DNA of 30,249 bases, taken from the NCBI GenBank assembly GCA_019084435.1, contig JAHRFV010000319.1:1-30249 (forward strand), read 5' to 3'. Source of the stretch: Dethiosulfatibacter sp. GTDB taxonomy: Bacteria > Bacillota_A > Clostridia > Tissierellales > Dethiosulfatibacteraceae. Each line of letters opens with the position of its first letter. Position 1 is the first letter of the stretch. The translations under genes and the position numbers were made by a program. Below are positions 9,708 through 16,899 of this stretch, piece after piece. The notes beneath the pieces were generated by a model. That model was not told the origin of the DNA. It searched no databases and was given only the letters and a program-made list of their open reading frames with translations.

Positions 9708-11480
9708 TTGAAAAAACTTAGTAAACTATGGCATTTTATGAAAAACAACAGAGGTAAGTATATTCTATCGATCATATTCATGGGCAAATCTGTAGCTTTT
9801 TCATTAATGGTGCCAGTCATTATACAGATGGTAGTCGATTCATTCATTGGTGAGTTACCATCGGAGTATTTATTTATCCAACGAATCATTCAGATGCCGG
9901 GAGGAAGGGAATATGTCCGTAACAACCTATGGATTGGCGGGATTGCGATTATTATCGTTACTGCGATCTATGGCCTCTTTCTATTCCTGTCAAACAGATT
10001 GTCTGCCGAAGCGTCTGAAGATATTGCCAAGAATATAAGAGATAGGGTTTATGATCATATCCAGCAGATGCCTTTTGACTATCACAAAAGTTCTGACACA
10101 GGGGATTTACTGCAAAGAGCCACCTCAGATGTGGAGACAGTCAGACGTTTTTTGTCCATACAACTCATGGAGGTAGGAAGAGCAGTTTTCATGGTTATTA
10201 TCGCCCTTTATTTCATGCTTCAGATAAGCTGGAAAATGACTGTAGCGGCTATGATACTGACACCCATCATTTTTTTCTTTGGTTACATATTCTTTCTTAA
10301 AGTCCAAAAGGCTTTTAAGATATCTGATGAAGCAGAAGCTGAATTATCGACAGTGATACAGGAAAACCTGCACGGGACAAGAGTGGTTCGAGCTTTTGCC
10401 AGAGAAAAATTCGAGATCGAGAAATTCAAAGAAAAGAACAAATCATATGCAGAAAAAACCTACAGACTCATCAAATACCTGGCTTATTATTGGTCTATTT
10501 CAGATTTTATTTCACTTGCATCCATTGGGCTTGTGCTGGTATCTGGAGTTTATTTCACCTATATGGGAGAGATAACCCTGGGAGCGATCATAGTGTTTAT
10601 TCAATATGAATACCGACTTCTCTGGCCTATCAGGCAACTGGGAAGAATTCTCTCGGATTTGGGAAAGGCTATCGTATCATCTGATAGAATCCAAGAAATA
10701 TTGGATGGTGAGATCGAAACAGACAAAGAAAATGAAACAACGCCAGAAATCAAGGGAGAGATTGTGTTTGATGATGTTTCCTTTGCTTACCCTGACAATT
10801 TCGAACGGAAGGTGCTGGACCATGTTTCTTTTTCAGTAAGAAAAGGAGAAACGGTAGCGGTCATTGGCAGGACAGGGTCAGGAAAATCCTCGCTGATTCA
10901 TTTGCTGGGGCGTCTCTATGATGTGGATGACGGTCGGATCATAATTGATGGCGTAGATATCAAAAACATCCAGAAAAAGTGGCTTAGAAAACATATAGGT
11001 ATTGTCTTGCAGGAACCATTCTTGTTTTCAAAAACCATCAAAGACAATATCAATTTTAGCAGTCAGCAATCAGAAAACGCCGTTTTTGAAGCTGCTAAGA
11101 TTGCCTCAGTACATGATGTTATTAAGGAATTTGACAAGGGTTATGACACCCTTGTTGGCGAAAAGGGTGTCACGTTGTCAGGAGGACAGAAACAAAGGCT
11201 GGCAATAGCTAGAACACTGGTCAATGATTATCCCATCCTTGCATTTGACGACTCTTTGAGTGCGGTGGACACAGAAACGGACATTGCTATCAGAAAAGCT
11301 TTGTCAGAGAGAAAGAAAGACATCACTACATTCATCATCTCCCATAGGGTAGCTTCTGTCTATGACGCCGACAATATATTGGTCGTCGAAGACGGCAAGA
11401 TTATCGAGAGAGGAAACCACGCCGAATTGATGGCTTTAGGCGGTTACTACAAACGGATCTGGGATATCCAGATGGCGTAG
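9708..11480 (+). CDS. Heterodimeric ABC exporter subunit 1, degenerate ATP site (YheI/BmrC-like)
   Basis: Fused exporter: an N-terminal six-helix membrane domain (about residues 1-330) and a C-terminal ATPase. Visible motifs are Walker A GRTGSGKSS (residues 387 on), signature LSGGQKQR (490-497) and Walker B ILAFDDSLSAVD. In the Walker B the catalytic Glu is replaced by Asp 515, the hallmark of the degenerate half of heterodimeric exporters. I chose TTG 9708 because GGAGGTGA at 9697-9704 sits just before it; an upstream TTG at 9681 has no binding site. Length is 590 aa. It pairs with the next gene, 17 nt downstream. The leader and tandem terminators before it resemble the known bmrB-bmrC-bmrD arrangement of B. 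subtilis, in which the pump is induced by ribosome inhibitors. Substrates cannot be read from the sequence. Confidence 0.93.
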   Translation: MKKLSKLWHFMKNNRGKYILSIIFMGKSVAFSLMVPVIIQMVVDSFIGELPSEYLFIQRIIQMPGGREYVRNNLWIGGIAIIIVTAIYGLFLFLSNRLSAEASEDIAKNIRDRVYDHIQQMPFDYHKSSDTGDLLQRATSDVETVRRFLSIQLMEVGRAVFMVIIALYFMLQISWKMTVAAMILTPIIFFFGYIFFLKVQKAFKISDEAEAELSTVIQENLHGTRVVRAFAREKFEIEKFKEKNKSYAEKTYRLIKYLAYYWSISDFISLASIGLVLVSGVYFTYMGEITLGAIIVFIQYEYRLLWPIRQLGRILSDLGKAIVSSDRIQEILDGEIETDKENETTPEIKGEIVFDDVSFAYPDNFERKVLDHVSFSVRKGETVAVIGRTGSGKSSLIHLLGRLYDVDDGRIIIDGVDIKNIQKKWLRKHIGIVLQEPFLFSKTIKDNINFSSQQSENAVFEAAKIASVHDVIKEFDKGYDTLVGEKGVTLSGGQKQRLAIARTLVNDYPILAFDDSLSAVDTETDIAIRKALSERKKDITTFIISHRVASVYDADNILVVEDGKIIERGNHAELMALGGYYKRIWDIQMA

Positions 11481-11497
11481 GTTTAGGAGGAAAAAAC

Positions 11498-13321
11498 ATG
11501 TCCGATTATGAATTTCAAGAACAAGACTATTCAAAAAAAATAGATATGAAAATTTGGAAAAAAATCTTCAAATACCTAATCCGTTACAAGAAACTGGTGG
11601 CAATCCTTATCTTTTTCATGATCAACCTGGCTCTTGCGGATGCAATATTCCCTCAAATGACCCAAAGAGCAATCGATGATTTTATAGTCCCGGGTCAGCT
11701 TGAAGGTCTGGAAAAATTCATACTTCAATTTTGCCTATTAATTGTGTGGCAATCGCTTAATATATTCATTTTCATATCGACAGCTGGAAAAATCGAGATG
11801 AATTTGACCTATGACATCAGAGAAGAGGCATTTGATAAGCTTCAAAAATTATCATTCTCATATTATGACAGGACACCTACAGGCTGGATAATGGCACGGA
11901 TGACATCTGACACTAGGAGACTAGGAGAAATTATTTCCTGGGGAATAGTTGATATTGTGTGGGGATTTTCCCTGATGATTATCATTGCGGGTTTTATGCT
12001 TGCATATAATTTGAAGCTGGCTTTGCTGACCTTATCAGTTGTTCCTGTGCTAGCTATACTAAGCATATACTTTCAAAAGAAAATATTAGAGGCTTATCGT
12101 GTCGTAAGAAAAATCAACTCAAGGATTACAGGCTCATTCAGTGAAGGTATTTCAGGCGCTATTACCACCAAAGTGCTAGTTGGAGAAGAAAAACACCTGA
12201 ATGAGTTCAAAGAGATCACAACAGATATGAAGCGATCGTCAATAAGAGCAGTCATCTTCTCGGCATTGTTTCTGCCTATTGTTTTGACACTTTCAAGTGT
12301 CGCTATAGCCCTAGTAGTATGGTCAGGAGGCAACAGTGTCATCCAGGGTGTGATCACGTATGGTACTCTAGTGCTGTTTATCTCCTACGCCACCCAATAC
12401 TTCGAACCTATCAGAGAGGTTGCCCGAGTCATAGCTGAATTTCAGCAGGCACAGGCTGCGGCAGAGAGGGTCATATCCCTGATTGACGAAGAGATGGACA
12501 TATACGACACCCAGGAAGTCCAGGAAAAATACGGCACTATATTGGAGCCTAAAAAGTCCAATTGGGATGAGCTAAATGGAGACATTGATTTTAAAAACGT
12601 GTCATTCAGGTATAAGAACGGTGAAGAGGTCTTGAAAAGCTTCAACCTGTCAGTCAAGCAAGGCCAGAGCATCGCTCTGGTGGGAGAGACAGGGTCAGGG
12701 AAAAGTACAATTGTAAACTTGATATGCAGATTCTACGAGCCGACAGAGGGATTAATTGAAATAGATGGCGTGGATTACCGAAGCAGGTCAATTGCGTGGC
12801 TTCATGAAAATATCGGCTATGTGTTGCAAGCGCCTCATCTCTTTAGCGGGACTATTGAAGACAATATAAGATACGGAAAACTGGATGCAACACAAGAAGA
12901 GATAATGGAAGCGGCTAAGCTGGTCAATGCCCATGAGTTTATCATGAAGTTTCCAGAGACCTATCAGACACAGGTAGGAGAAGGAGGAGGAAAGCTTTCA
13001 ACCGGAGAGAAACAACTCATATCATTCGCAAGAGCGATTATATCAAATCCTAGAATATTTGTCCTGGATGAAGCCACTTCATCCATTGACACTCAGACAG
13101 AGAGAATGATACAAGACGCAATAGAAAAAGTCCTCCAGGGGAGGACCTCCTTTGTTATTGCCCACAGGCTATCTACCATAGTAAACTCAGATAGAATATT
13201 GGTCATTGAAAAGGGAGAAGTGGTTGAGGAAGGAACTCATGAAGAGTTGATGGGTATAAAAGGACACTATCACAACCTATATACCAATCAGTACAGGGAG
13301 AATGCCTTTAAAGCACTCTAA
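11498..13321 (+). CDS. Heterodimeric ABC exporter subunit 2, canonical Walker B (YheH/BmrD-like)
   Basis: Partner of the previous gene, 607 aa, with a longer hydrophilic N-terminus, six predicted membrane helices and a C-terminal ATPase. It has Walker A GETGSGKST (residues 396 on), the degenerate signature LSTGEKQ (500 on), and Walker B IFVLDEATSSID with the catalytic Glu at 525. A weak signature here and a weak Walker B in the partner together make one dead and one live ATP site, as expected for a heterodimer. TAGGAGG precedes ATG 11498. The stop overlaps the convergent VOC gene by 4 bp, and no terminator is seen between them. Confidence 0.93.
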   Translation: MSDYEFQEQDYSKKIDMKIWKKIFKYLIRYKKLVAILIFFMINLALADAIFPQMTQRAIDDFIVPGQLEGLEKFILQFCLLIVWQSLNIFIFISTAGKIEMNLTYDIREEAFDKLQKLSFSYYDRTPTGWIMARMTSDTRRLGEIISWGIVDIVWGFSLMIIIAGFMLAYNLKLALLTLSVVPVLAILSIYFQKKILEAYRVVRKINSRITGSFSEGISGAITTKVLVGEEKHLNEFKEITTDMKRSSIRAVIFSALFLPIVLTLSSVAIALVVWSGGNSVIQGVITYGTLVLFISYATQYFEPIREVARVIAEFQQAQAAAERVISLIDEEMDIYDTQEVQEKYGTILEPKKSNWDELNGDIDFKNVSFRYKNGEEVLKSFNLSVKQGQSIALVGETGSGKSTIVNLICRFYEPTEGLIEIDGVDYRSRSIAWLHENIGYVLQAPHLFSGTIEDNIRYGKLDATQEEIMEAAKLVNAHEFIMKFPETYQTQVGEGGGKLSTGEKQLISFARAIISNPRIFVLDEATSSIDTQTERMIQDAIEKVLQGRTSFVIAHRLSTIVNSDRILVIEKGEVVEEGTHEELMGIKGHYHNLYTNQYRENAFKAL

Positions 13322-13671
13322 ACCCTAGCCACAAATTCAAACCTCTCATTATCTGGCCCATTAAAAAAAATAATTTGGGCAGTCCCTACAACTCTTGGTT
13401 GAGAATGTTCGATACCAAGAGTTTTTAAAAGCGCTATTTTATCTGTAAGGGAATCCACCTTAAATGCTATATGCTCTATAGGACCCGGGGTTCTTTCCTT
13501 ATTCTCATCCTTAGCGATCAGCTCAATGATTGTTCCACCTACATTTAGAAAGACCAATCTGCTTTCGGGATACTCATAATCCTTTAATATATTAGCAGAT
13601 AACACCTTCTCATAGAATGCCAATGAGCGCTCCATATCTGATACCTTAATACCTATATGTCCAAATTTCAT
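13318..13671 (-). CDS. VOC family (glyoxalase-like) protein
   Basis: A 117-aa single-chain vicinal oxygen chelate protein with two beta-alpha-beta-beta-beta repeats. The N-terminal MKFGHIGIKVSDMERSLAFY and central IEHIAFKVDSL are typical. Likely metal ligands are His 5, the Glu of IIELIAKD, the His of IEHIAF and the Glu of NERFEFVA. This resembles lactoylglutathione lyase or methylmalonyl-CoA epimerase relatives, but the substrate cannot be assigned. The frame is open further upstream, but AGGAGG at the right distance selects the start at 13671. It has its own consensus promoter and is divergent from the GNAT gene. Confidence 0.85.
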   Translation of the reverse strand: MKFGHIGIKVSDMERSLAFYEKVLSANILKDYEYPESRLVFLNVGGTIIELIAKDENKERTPGPIEHIAFKVDSLTDKIALLKTLGIEHSQPRVVGTAQIIFFNGPDNERFEFVARV

Positions 13672-13690
13672 TTTCAGCACCTCCTGACTC

Positions 13691-13719
13691 ATTATATATT
13701 TAGACCTACCAGATGTCAA
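13691..13719 (-). promoter_or_regulatory. Consensus sigma-A promoter of the VOC gene
   Basis: Read on the minus strand: TTGACA (complement of 13714-13719), 17 nt, TATAAT (complement of 13691-13696). Both hexamers are perfect, so strong constitutive expression is expected unless something represses it. Confidence 0.8.
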
Positions 13720-13735
13720 AAGGCAGGTTTTTTGG

Positions 13736-13741
13736 TATAAT
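13736..13741 (+). promoter_or_regulatory. Probable -10 box for the GNAT/ATP-grasp unit
   Basis: A perfect TATAAT lies 39 nt before the GNAT start. The -35 is weak (TGTCAA at 13714-13719, 16 nt away, shared with the divergent VOC promoter). The two promoters therefore overlap back to back. Confidence 0.5.
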
Positions 13742-13779
13742 AATGCTATCACTCAATCTACTTATGAAGGATGGAAAAT

Positions 13780-14232
13780 ATGCCTCTTATAAGAATAAAA
13801 AAAGACAATCTTAGTCTAATAAAACAGCTATGGGAAAAGCTAAGAGTTATCCATTTGGCAGAATCCAGATATTTCGCAGATCGCTATAGGGATATGACCT
13901 TTGAGAAGAGGTGTCAAAAATTCGAATTGATTGATGATAATAACCTGCTTATGGAATTGATCAAAGAGGGAGACACAACAGTTGGTTATTGCATATGTTC
14001 TTTTCAGAAAGGTATCGGTGAAATTGACTCCTTATTTGTAGAAGAGACAAAAAGGAACAAGGGCTACGGGAAAGAATTAGTTTACAGTGCCATCAACTGG
14101 CTGAATCAAAAACAATGCGAGAAAATCATTTTGTCCGTAGCAGATGGTCATGAGTCGGTGTTGCCATTTTATGAAAAGATGGGATTCTATCCAGAATCGA
14201 TCTTGCTGCAGTTAAAAGAACCGAAAATATGA
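13780..14232 (+). CDS. GNAT family N-acetyltransferase
   Basis: A 150-aa acetyl-CoA-dependent acetyltransferase. The GNAT core is visible: IGEIDSLFVEETKRNKGYGKELV contains beta-4 and the acetyl-CoA pyrophosphate loop (R/K-N-K-G-Y-G-K), and VLPFYEKMGFYPES is the C-terminal motif. I prefer ATG 13780 because AAGGATGG lies 5-6 nt before it; ATG 13771 directly touches the AAGG. It is followed after 19 nt by the ATP-grasp gene and they are probably co-transcribed. The acceptor is unknown. Confidence 0.85.
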   Translation: MPLIRIKKDNLSLIKQLWEKLRVIHLAESRYFADRYRDMTFEKRCQKFELIDDNNLLMELIKEGDTTVGYCICSFQKGIGEIDSLFVEETKRNKGYGKELVYSAINWLNQKQCEKIILSVADGHESVLPFYEKMGFYPESILLQLKEPKI

Positions 14233-14251
14233 AGCTCGGGGAGAGATAAAG

Positions 14252-15262
14252 ATGAAAGTAGCTGTCATTTATAACTTTGAGAGTCATGCTGTCATCAATC
14301 ATTTTGGCAGACCATGCCAGGAAAAGTACAGTATGGGGACTATAAATGACATCATGAGTTCTTTGGAAAAAGGTGGTCATCAGGTATTTGAATTCGAGGG
14401 AGATAAGTATATTATCGAAAAACTGGAAAAATTCATGTCGCCTGTCATATCAGGACAGATTTCAGGAATGGTTTTTAATCTGTGCTATGGCATTCAGGGA
14501 AAATGCAGATATATGCATATACCGGGAGTATTGGAAATGATGGGTATTCCTTATGTGGGATCGGGACCGGATACTCATGCTCTGGCTTTGAACAAGATTG
14601 TTACAAAAATAATCATCGAACAAAAGGGATTACCGACACCGAAATTTACAGTTATGGAGAGATCCGACTCAGATATACGTGCTGATATGCAATATCCATT
14701 GATAGTCAAACCAAAGGATGAGACATCTTCACTTGGACTAAGGAAAGTCAACAACGAAGTTGAGTTGCGAAAAGGGGTCAAAGCAATTTTTGATGCTTTC
14801 AGTACACAAGCTCTAGTAGAGGAGTATATTGACGGAAGAGAGATAAATGTAGGACTTCTGGGCAACAACCCTGTGGTGGCGTTACCACCTGTTGAGCTGA
14901 TTTTTAAAGAAGGTCCTAGAATCTATACTTTTGAAGATAAGAAAAAAATCAGCGGAAGAATGGTAGAAAAAATTTGTCCGGCTCTTCTTACTGAAGAAGA
15001 GACTGAAAGAATCCAAAAACTAGCCATTGATACGTACAATGCAGTTGGATGCCTTGATTTCGCAAGGGTCGATATCAGATTGAACGAGAAAGGCACCCCA
15101 TATATATTAGAGATAAACTCAATGCCGGGTCTTAATAGAGACAGTTCTCTTGTAATTGCAGCTAAAAGTATAGGAATTGATTTTACAGCGTTTATCAACA
15201 GACTTGTTGAAATAGCCTATGACAGGTATGTTAATCAAGCAATCCCTTTATCCGATGAATAA
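14252..15262 (+). CDS. D-alanine-D-alanine ligase-like ATP-grasp protein
   Basis: A 336-aa ATP-grasp enzyme. The N-terminal domain has the Ddl-like GVLEMMGIPYVGSGP. The ATP-binding part has YPLIVKPKDETSSLGLRKV (Lys contact and mobile loop) and ALVEEYIDGREINVGLLG. The metal site has LDFARVDIR and YILEINSMPGLNRDSS. Authentic Ddl has GSSVG and EVNT-PG at these places, so this is a relative, not clearly the cell-wall Ddl. The N-terminal NLCYGIQGKCRYMHIPG replaces the usual LHGxxGEDG loop that contacts the first D-Ala. It may ligate another amino acid or dipeptide. GGGGAGA precedes the start. The last 15 nt, including the stop, lie inside structured repeat 1. Confidence 0.85.
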   Translation: MKVAVIYNFESHAVINHFGRPCQEKYSMGTINDIMSSLEKGGHQVFEFEGDKYIIEKLEKFMSPVISGQISGMVFNLCYGIQGKCRYMHIPGVLEMMGIPYVGSGPDTHALALNKIVTKIIIEQKGLPTPKFTVMERSDSDIRADMQYPLIVKPKDETSSLGLRKVNNEVELRKGVKAIFDAFSTQALVEEYIDGREINVGLLGNNPVVALPPVELIFKEGPRIYTFEDKKKISGRMVEKICPALLTEEETERIQKLAIDTYNAVGCLDFARVDIRLNEKGTPYILEINSMPGLNRDSSLVIAAKSIGIDFTAFINRLVEIAYDRYVNQAIPLSDE

Positions 15263-15380
15263 GAGTGCTAAGACTCCCACTTCTTTAAGTGGGAGATAAG
15301 TACTGTAAAGTCCCTGGATAATGGTTTCTAAGTTTCAGATAGCGTTTCAAACGCCACCTGAACCCAAGAACCCTGTTGAT
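15248..15380 (+). repeat. Structured intergenic repeat, copy 1 (133 bp)
   Basis: Aligns without gaps to 15781-15913, with 16 differences by hand count. Foldable elements are an outer stem AGTGCT/AGTACT (15264-15269 with 15299-15304, G-U wobble), an inner perfect stem CTCCCAC/GTGGGAG (15274-15280 with 15289-15295), and a 3' hairpin GCGTT/AACGC nested in TTCAG/CTGAA, closed by GGTT-CT/AGAACC. It begins inside the end of the ATP-grasp gene and follows an ATGA. HEARO-type RNAs are reported to insert after ATGA or GTGA. Assignment to that class is a guess. Confidence 0.8.
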
Positions 15381-15433
15381 AAACACATAGCCGGATGATA
15401 TAGTAATAATAAGAATTTTTAGGAGGGAGTACA

Positions 15434-15772
15434 ATGTCTGAAGATTTATCTAAAGAAAAATGCATTCCTTGTTCAATCGGAACACCACCAATGGAGGGGT
15501 TTGAGCTTAAGAGAATGCTTGCTGACATAGGACCGACATGGAAATTGGTGAAAAAAAAACAAATTGAAAAATCATTCAAATTCAAGGATTTCAAATCAGC
15601 TCTAGCTTTTGTCGTTCAGGTTGCTGAAATTGCCGAAGAAGAGGGACATCATCCAGATATCGAGTTGGGATGGGGTCGTGTGAAAATCACACTCATAACC
15701 CATAAGATTGGAGGTCTTTCCAGAAATGATTTTCTAATGGCGGCTAAAATAAACAAATTGTCAGATCAATAG
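15434..15772 (+). CDS. Pterin-4a-carbinolamine dehydratase family protein
   Basis: A 112-aa protein with the family signature EEGHHPDIELGWGRVKI (active-site His-His) and the C-terminal GGLSRNDFLMAAKIN. The known reaction is dehydration of 4a-hydroxytetrahydrobiopterin during aromatic amino acid hydroxylation. Many bacteria carry such a protein without a hydroxylase, some with a role in molybdopterin or transcription cofactor function. None of these partners is in the window. GGAGGGAG precedes the start. The gene sits alone between the two structured repeats. Confidence 0.9.
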   Translation: MSEDLSKEKCIPCSIGTPPMEGFELKRMLADIGPTWKLVKKKQIEKSFKFKDFKSALAFVVQVAEIAEEEGHHPDIELGWGRVKITLITHKIGGLSRNDFLMAAKINKLSDQ

Positions 15773-15780
15773 CATAGGTA

Positions 15781-15913
15781 TTGTCCGATGACTAACAGTG
15801 CTAAGACTCCCACCTCTATAAGTGGTAGATAAGCACTGTAGAGTCCCTGGATAACGGTTTCTAAGGTTCAGATGGCGTATGAAACGCCAACTGAATCCAA
15901 GAACCCTGTTAAT
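15781..15913 (+). repeat. Structured intergenic repeat, copy 2 (133 bp)
   Basis: Same length and orientation as copy 1. Several differences keep pairing: outer stem AGTGCT/AGCACT (G-C here, G-U in copy 1), 3' hairpin GGCGT/ACGCC, and GGTTCAG/CTGAATC. Conserved single-stranded parts include AAG and ATA facing each other between the two 5' stems, and CCCTGGATAA. It follows ATGA at 15788-15791, like copy 1. It ends 32 nt before the next start. Confidence 0.8.
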
Positions 15914-15944
15914 TTTTCAGGCATCTTGAGGGGGGGTGACAGAA

Positions 15945-16307
15945 TTGTTTATGGAGTTTATCATACTCGGGGGTTTTCTGATAATCATTGCAGTTTTTCT
16001 GGAAAAATATCTGATTAAAAAGTATGACATCGAAAAGAACAAGGGTTTGATTGTCAAATATGCCAACAAGTACCACATGTGGGGAGAGTACATTCTGCTT
16101 GCGACTGGTATTATATTGATTGTCTTTCTGACCAGCAGAGGTAACAGGAGAAGTGACAGCTTGCTAGTATTGATAATTACTGTACATCTATTTCGGTTGA
16201 TTATGCAGTGGTATTATGAAAGAGAGAAAAAAGGCTATATACTGACTGCTATGAGCATCGCTATATTTACGGTACTTCTAATAGGTGCTAACATAATTTT
16301 GTTTTAG
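15945..16307 (+). CDS. Small integral membrane protein, possibly DUF4181-like
   Basis: About 120 aa with four hydrophobic segments (near residues 3-16, 45-60, 70-82 and 98-116) separated by short charged loops containing EKYLIKKYDIEKNKG and QWYYEREKKGY. There is no catalytic motif. The pattern of first helix, L-EK-L-KK and IEK recalls the DUF4181 family, but I am not sure. The start is uncertain: GGGGGGTGA at 15931-15939 fits TTG 15945 best, ATG 15951 is possible, and GTG 15936 overlaps the binding site. No functional partner is evident. Confidence 0.65.
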   Translation: MFMEFIILGGFLIIIAVFLEKYLIKKYDIEKNKGLIVKYANKYHMWGEYILLATGIILIVFLTSRGNRRSDSLLVLIITVHLFRLIMQWYYEREKKGYILTAMSIAIFTVLLIGANIILF

Positions 16308-16326
16308 TGAGATATTTGAGAATCAA

Positions 16327-16358
16327 AAAGGCACAAGAAATTAATTTCATGTGCCTTT
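16327..16358 (-). terminator. Terminator between convergent units, mainly for copA-copZ-csoR
   Basis: AAAGGCACA at 16327-16335 pairs with TGTGCCTTT at 16350-16358 around an inner GAAATTAATTTC hairpin. On the minus strand it is followed by five T (plus-strand A run at 16325-16329), so it serves the copper operon best. It may also stop the plus-strand unit. Confidence 0.75.
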
Positions 16359-16368
16359 AGTACTTTTG

Positions 16369-16383
16369 AAGAACCCTGTTGAT
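16369..16383 (+). repeat. 15-nt remnant of the structured repeat
   Basis: Identical to the last 15 nt of copy 1 (15366-15380, ending CCCTGTTGAT). It lies right after the terminator and touches the csoR stop codon. Only the 3' end of the element is left. Confidence 0.6.
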
Positions 16384-16652
16384 CACATATTATAGTACTT
16401 ATCAAGAATCTTCATGACCTCATCAATCTTCTGTTCGCCCTGTTCTTCATTCGTAAAGGCCGTTTTGATACATCCATCGATATGAGCCTTCAGAATTTCG
16501 TGATTGGCTTTCTTGAGTAGCGACTGGGCTGCCAGCACTTGGTTGGATATATCCACACAATAGCGGTCATCCTCTACCATCTTCATGATGCCTTCAATCT
16601 GGCCCTGAGCAGTCTTTAACAATCGTGTAACTTTTTTCTTATCTGCATGCAT
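16383..16652 (-). CDS. csoR: Copper-sensing transcriptional repressor CsoR
   Basis: An 89-aa all-helical DUF156 protein. The Cu(I) ligands Cys 32, His 57 and Cys 61 are all present (RYCVD and LKAHIDGC), as is the N-terminal TRLLKTAQGQIEGI helix. The family represses copper efflux genes and lets go of DNA when Cu(I) binds. It is the last gene of the minus-strand copper operon, 11 nt after copZ. AGGAGG precedes its ATG. The likely operator is the inverted repeat at 19180-19198, which gives autoregulation. Confidence 0.95.
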   Translation of the reverse strand: MHADKKKVTRLLKTAQGQIEGIMKMVEDDRYCVDISNQVLAAQSLLKKANHEILKAHIDGCIKTAFTNEEQGEQKIDEVMKILDKYYNM

Positions 16653-16663
16653 AGGATAACCTC

Positions 16664-16873
16664 CTATTGGAAACGGACAACTTTGTAACCCGCGTCATCG
16701 ATAAGCTCTGTGATAAGCGCCTCATCCACTTCTTTTTCAAATTCAACAACAGCCTTCTGATCGGCCAGTACCACCTCAGCTGATTTGATACCATCGATTT
16801 CTTTAAGTGTCTTTTCCACTCTCATCTTACAGTGATTGCAAGTCATGCCTTCAATAAATATTTCTTTTTTCAT
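16664..16873 (-). CDS. copZ: Copper chaperone CopZ (HMA domain)
   Basis: A 69-aa single HMA domain with the metal loop GMTCNHC at residues 9-15, predicted ferredoxin-like fold and no signal peptide. It carries Cu(I) in the cytoplasm to the ATPase encoded just upstream. GAGGAG lies before the start; 26 nt separate it from copA. Confidence 0.95.
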   Translation of the reverse strand: MKKEIFIEGMTCNHCKMRVEKTLKEIDGIKSAEVVLADQKAVVEFEKEVDEALITELIDDAGYKVVRFQ

Positions 16874-16899
16874 TTTCGTTTCTCCTCTTATTGGTATTT

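Noticed and set aside
13318..13321. 4-bp overlap of convergent stop codons as a regulatory signal
   Set aside because: Short overlaps of convergent genes are common; no terminator or other structure supports a special role.
15264..15375. Known riboswitch (c-di-GMP, SAM, cobalamin, T-box) or group I/II intron
   Set aside because: None of the conserved core sequences of these classes that I know is present, the elements follow gene ends instead of leading operons, and there is no intron core.
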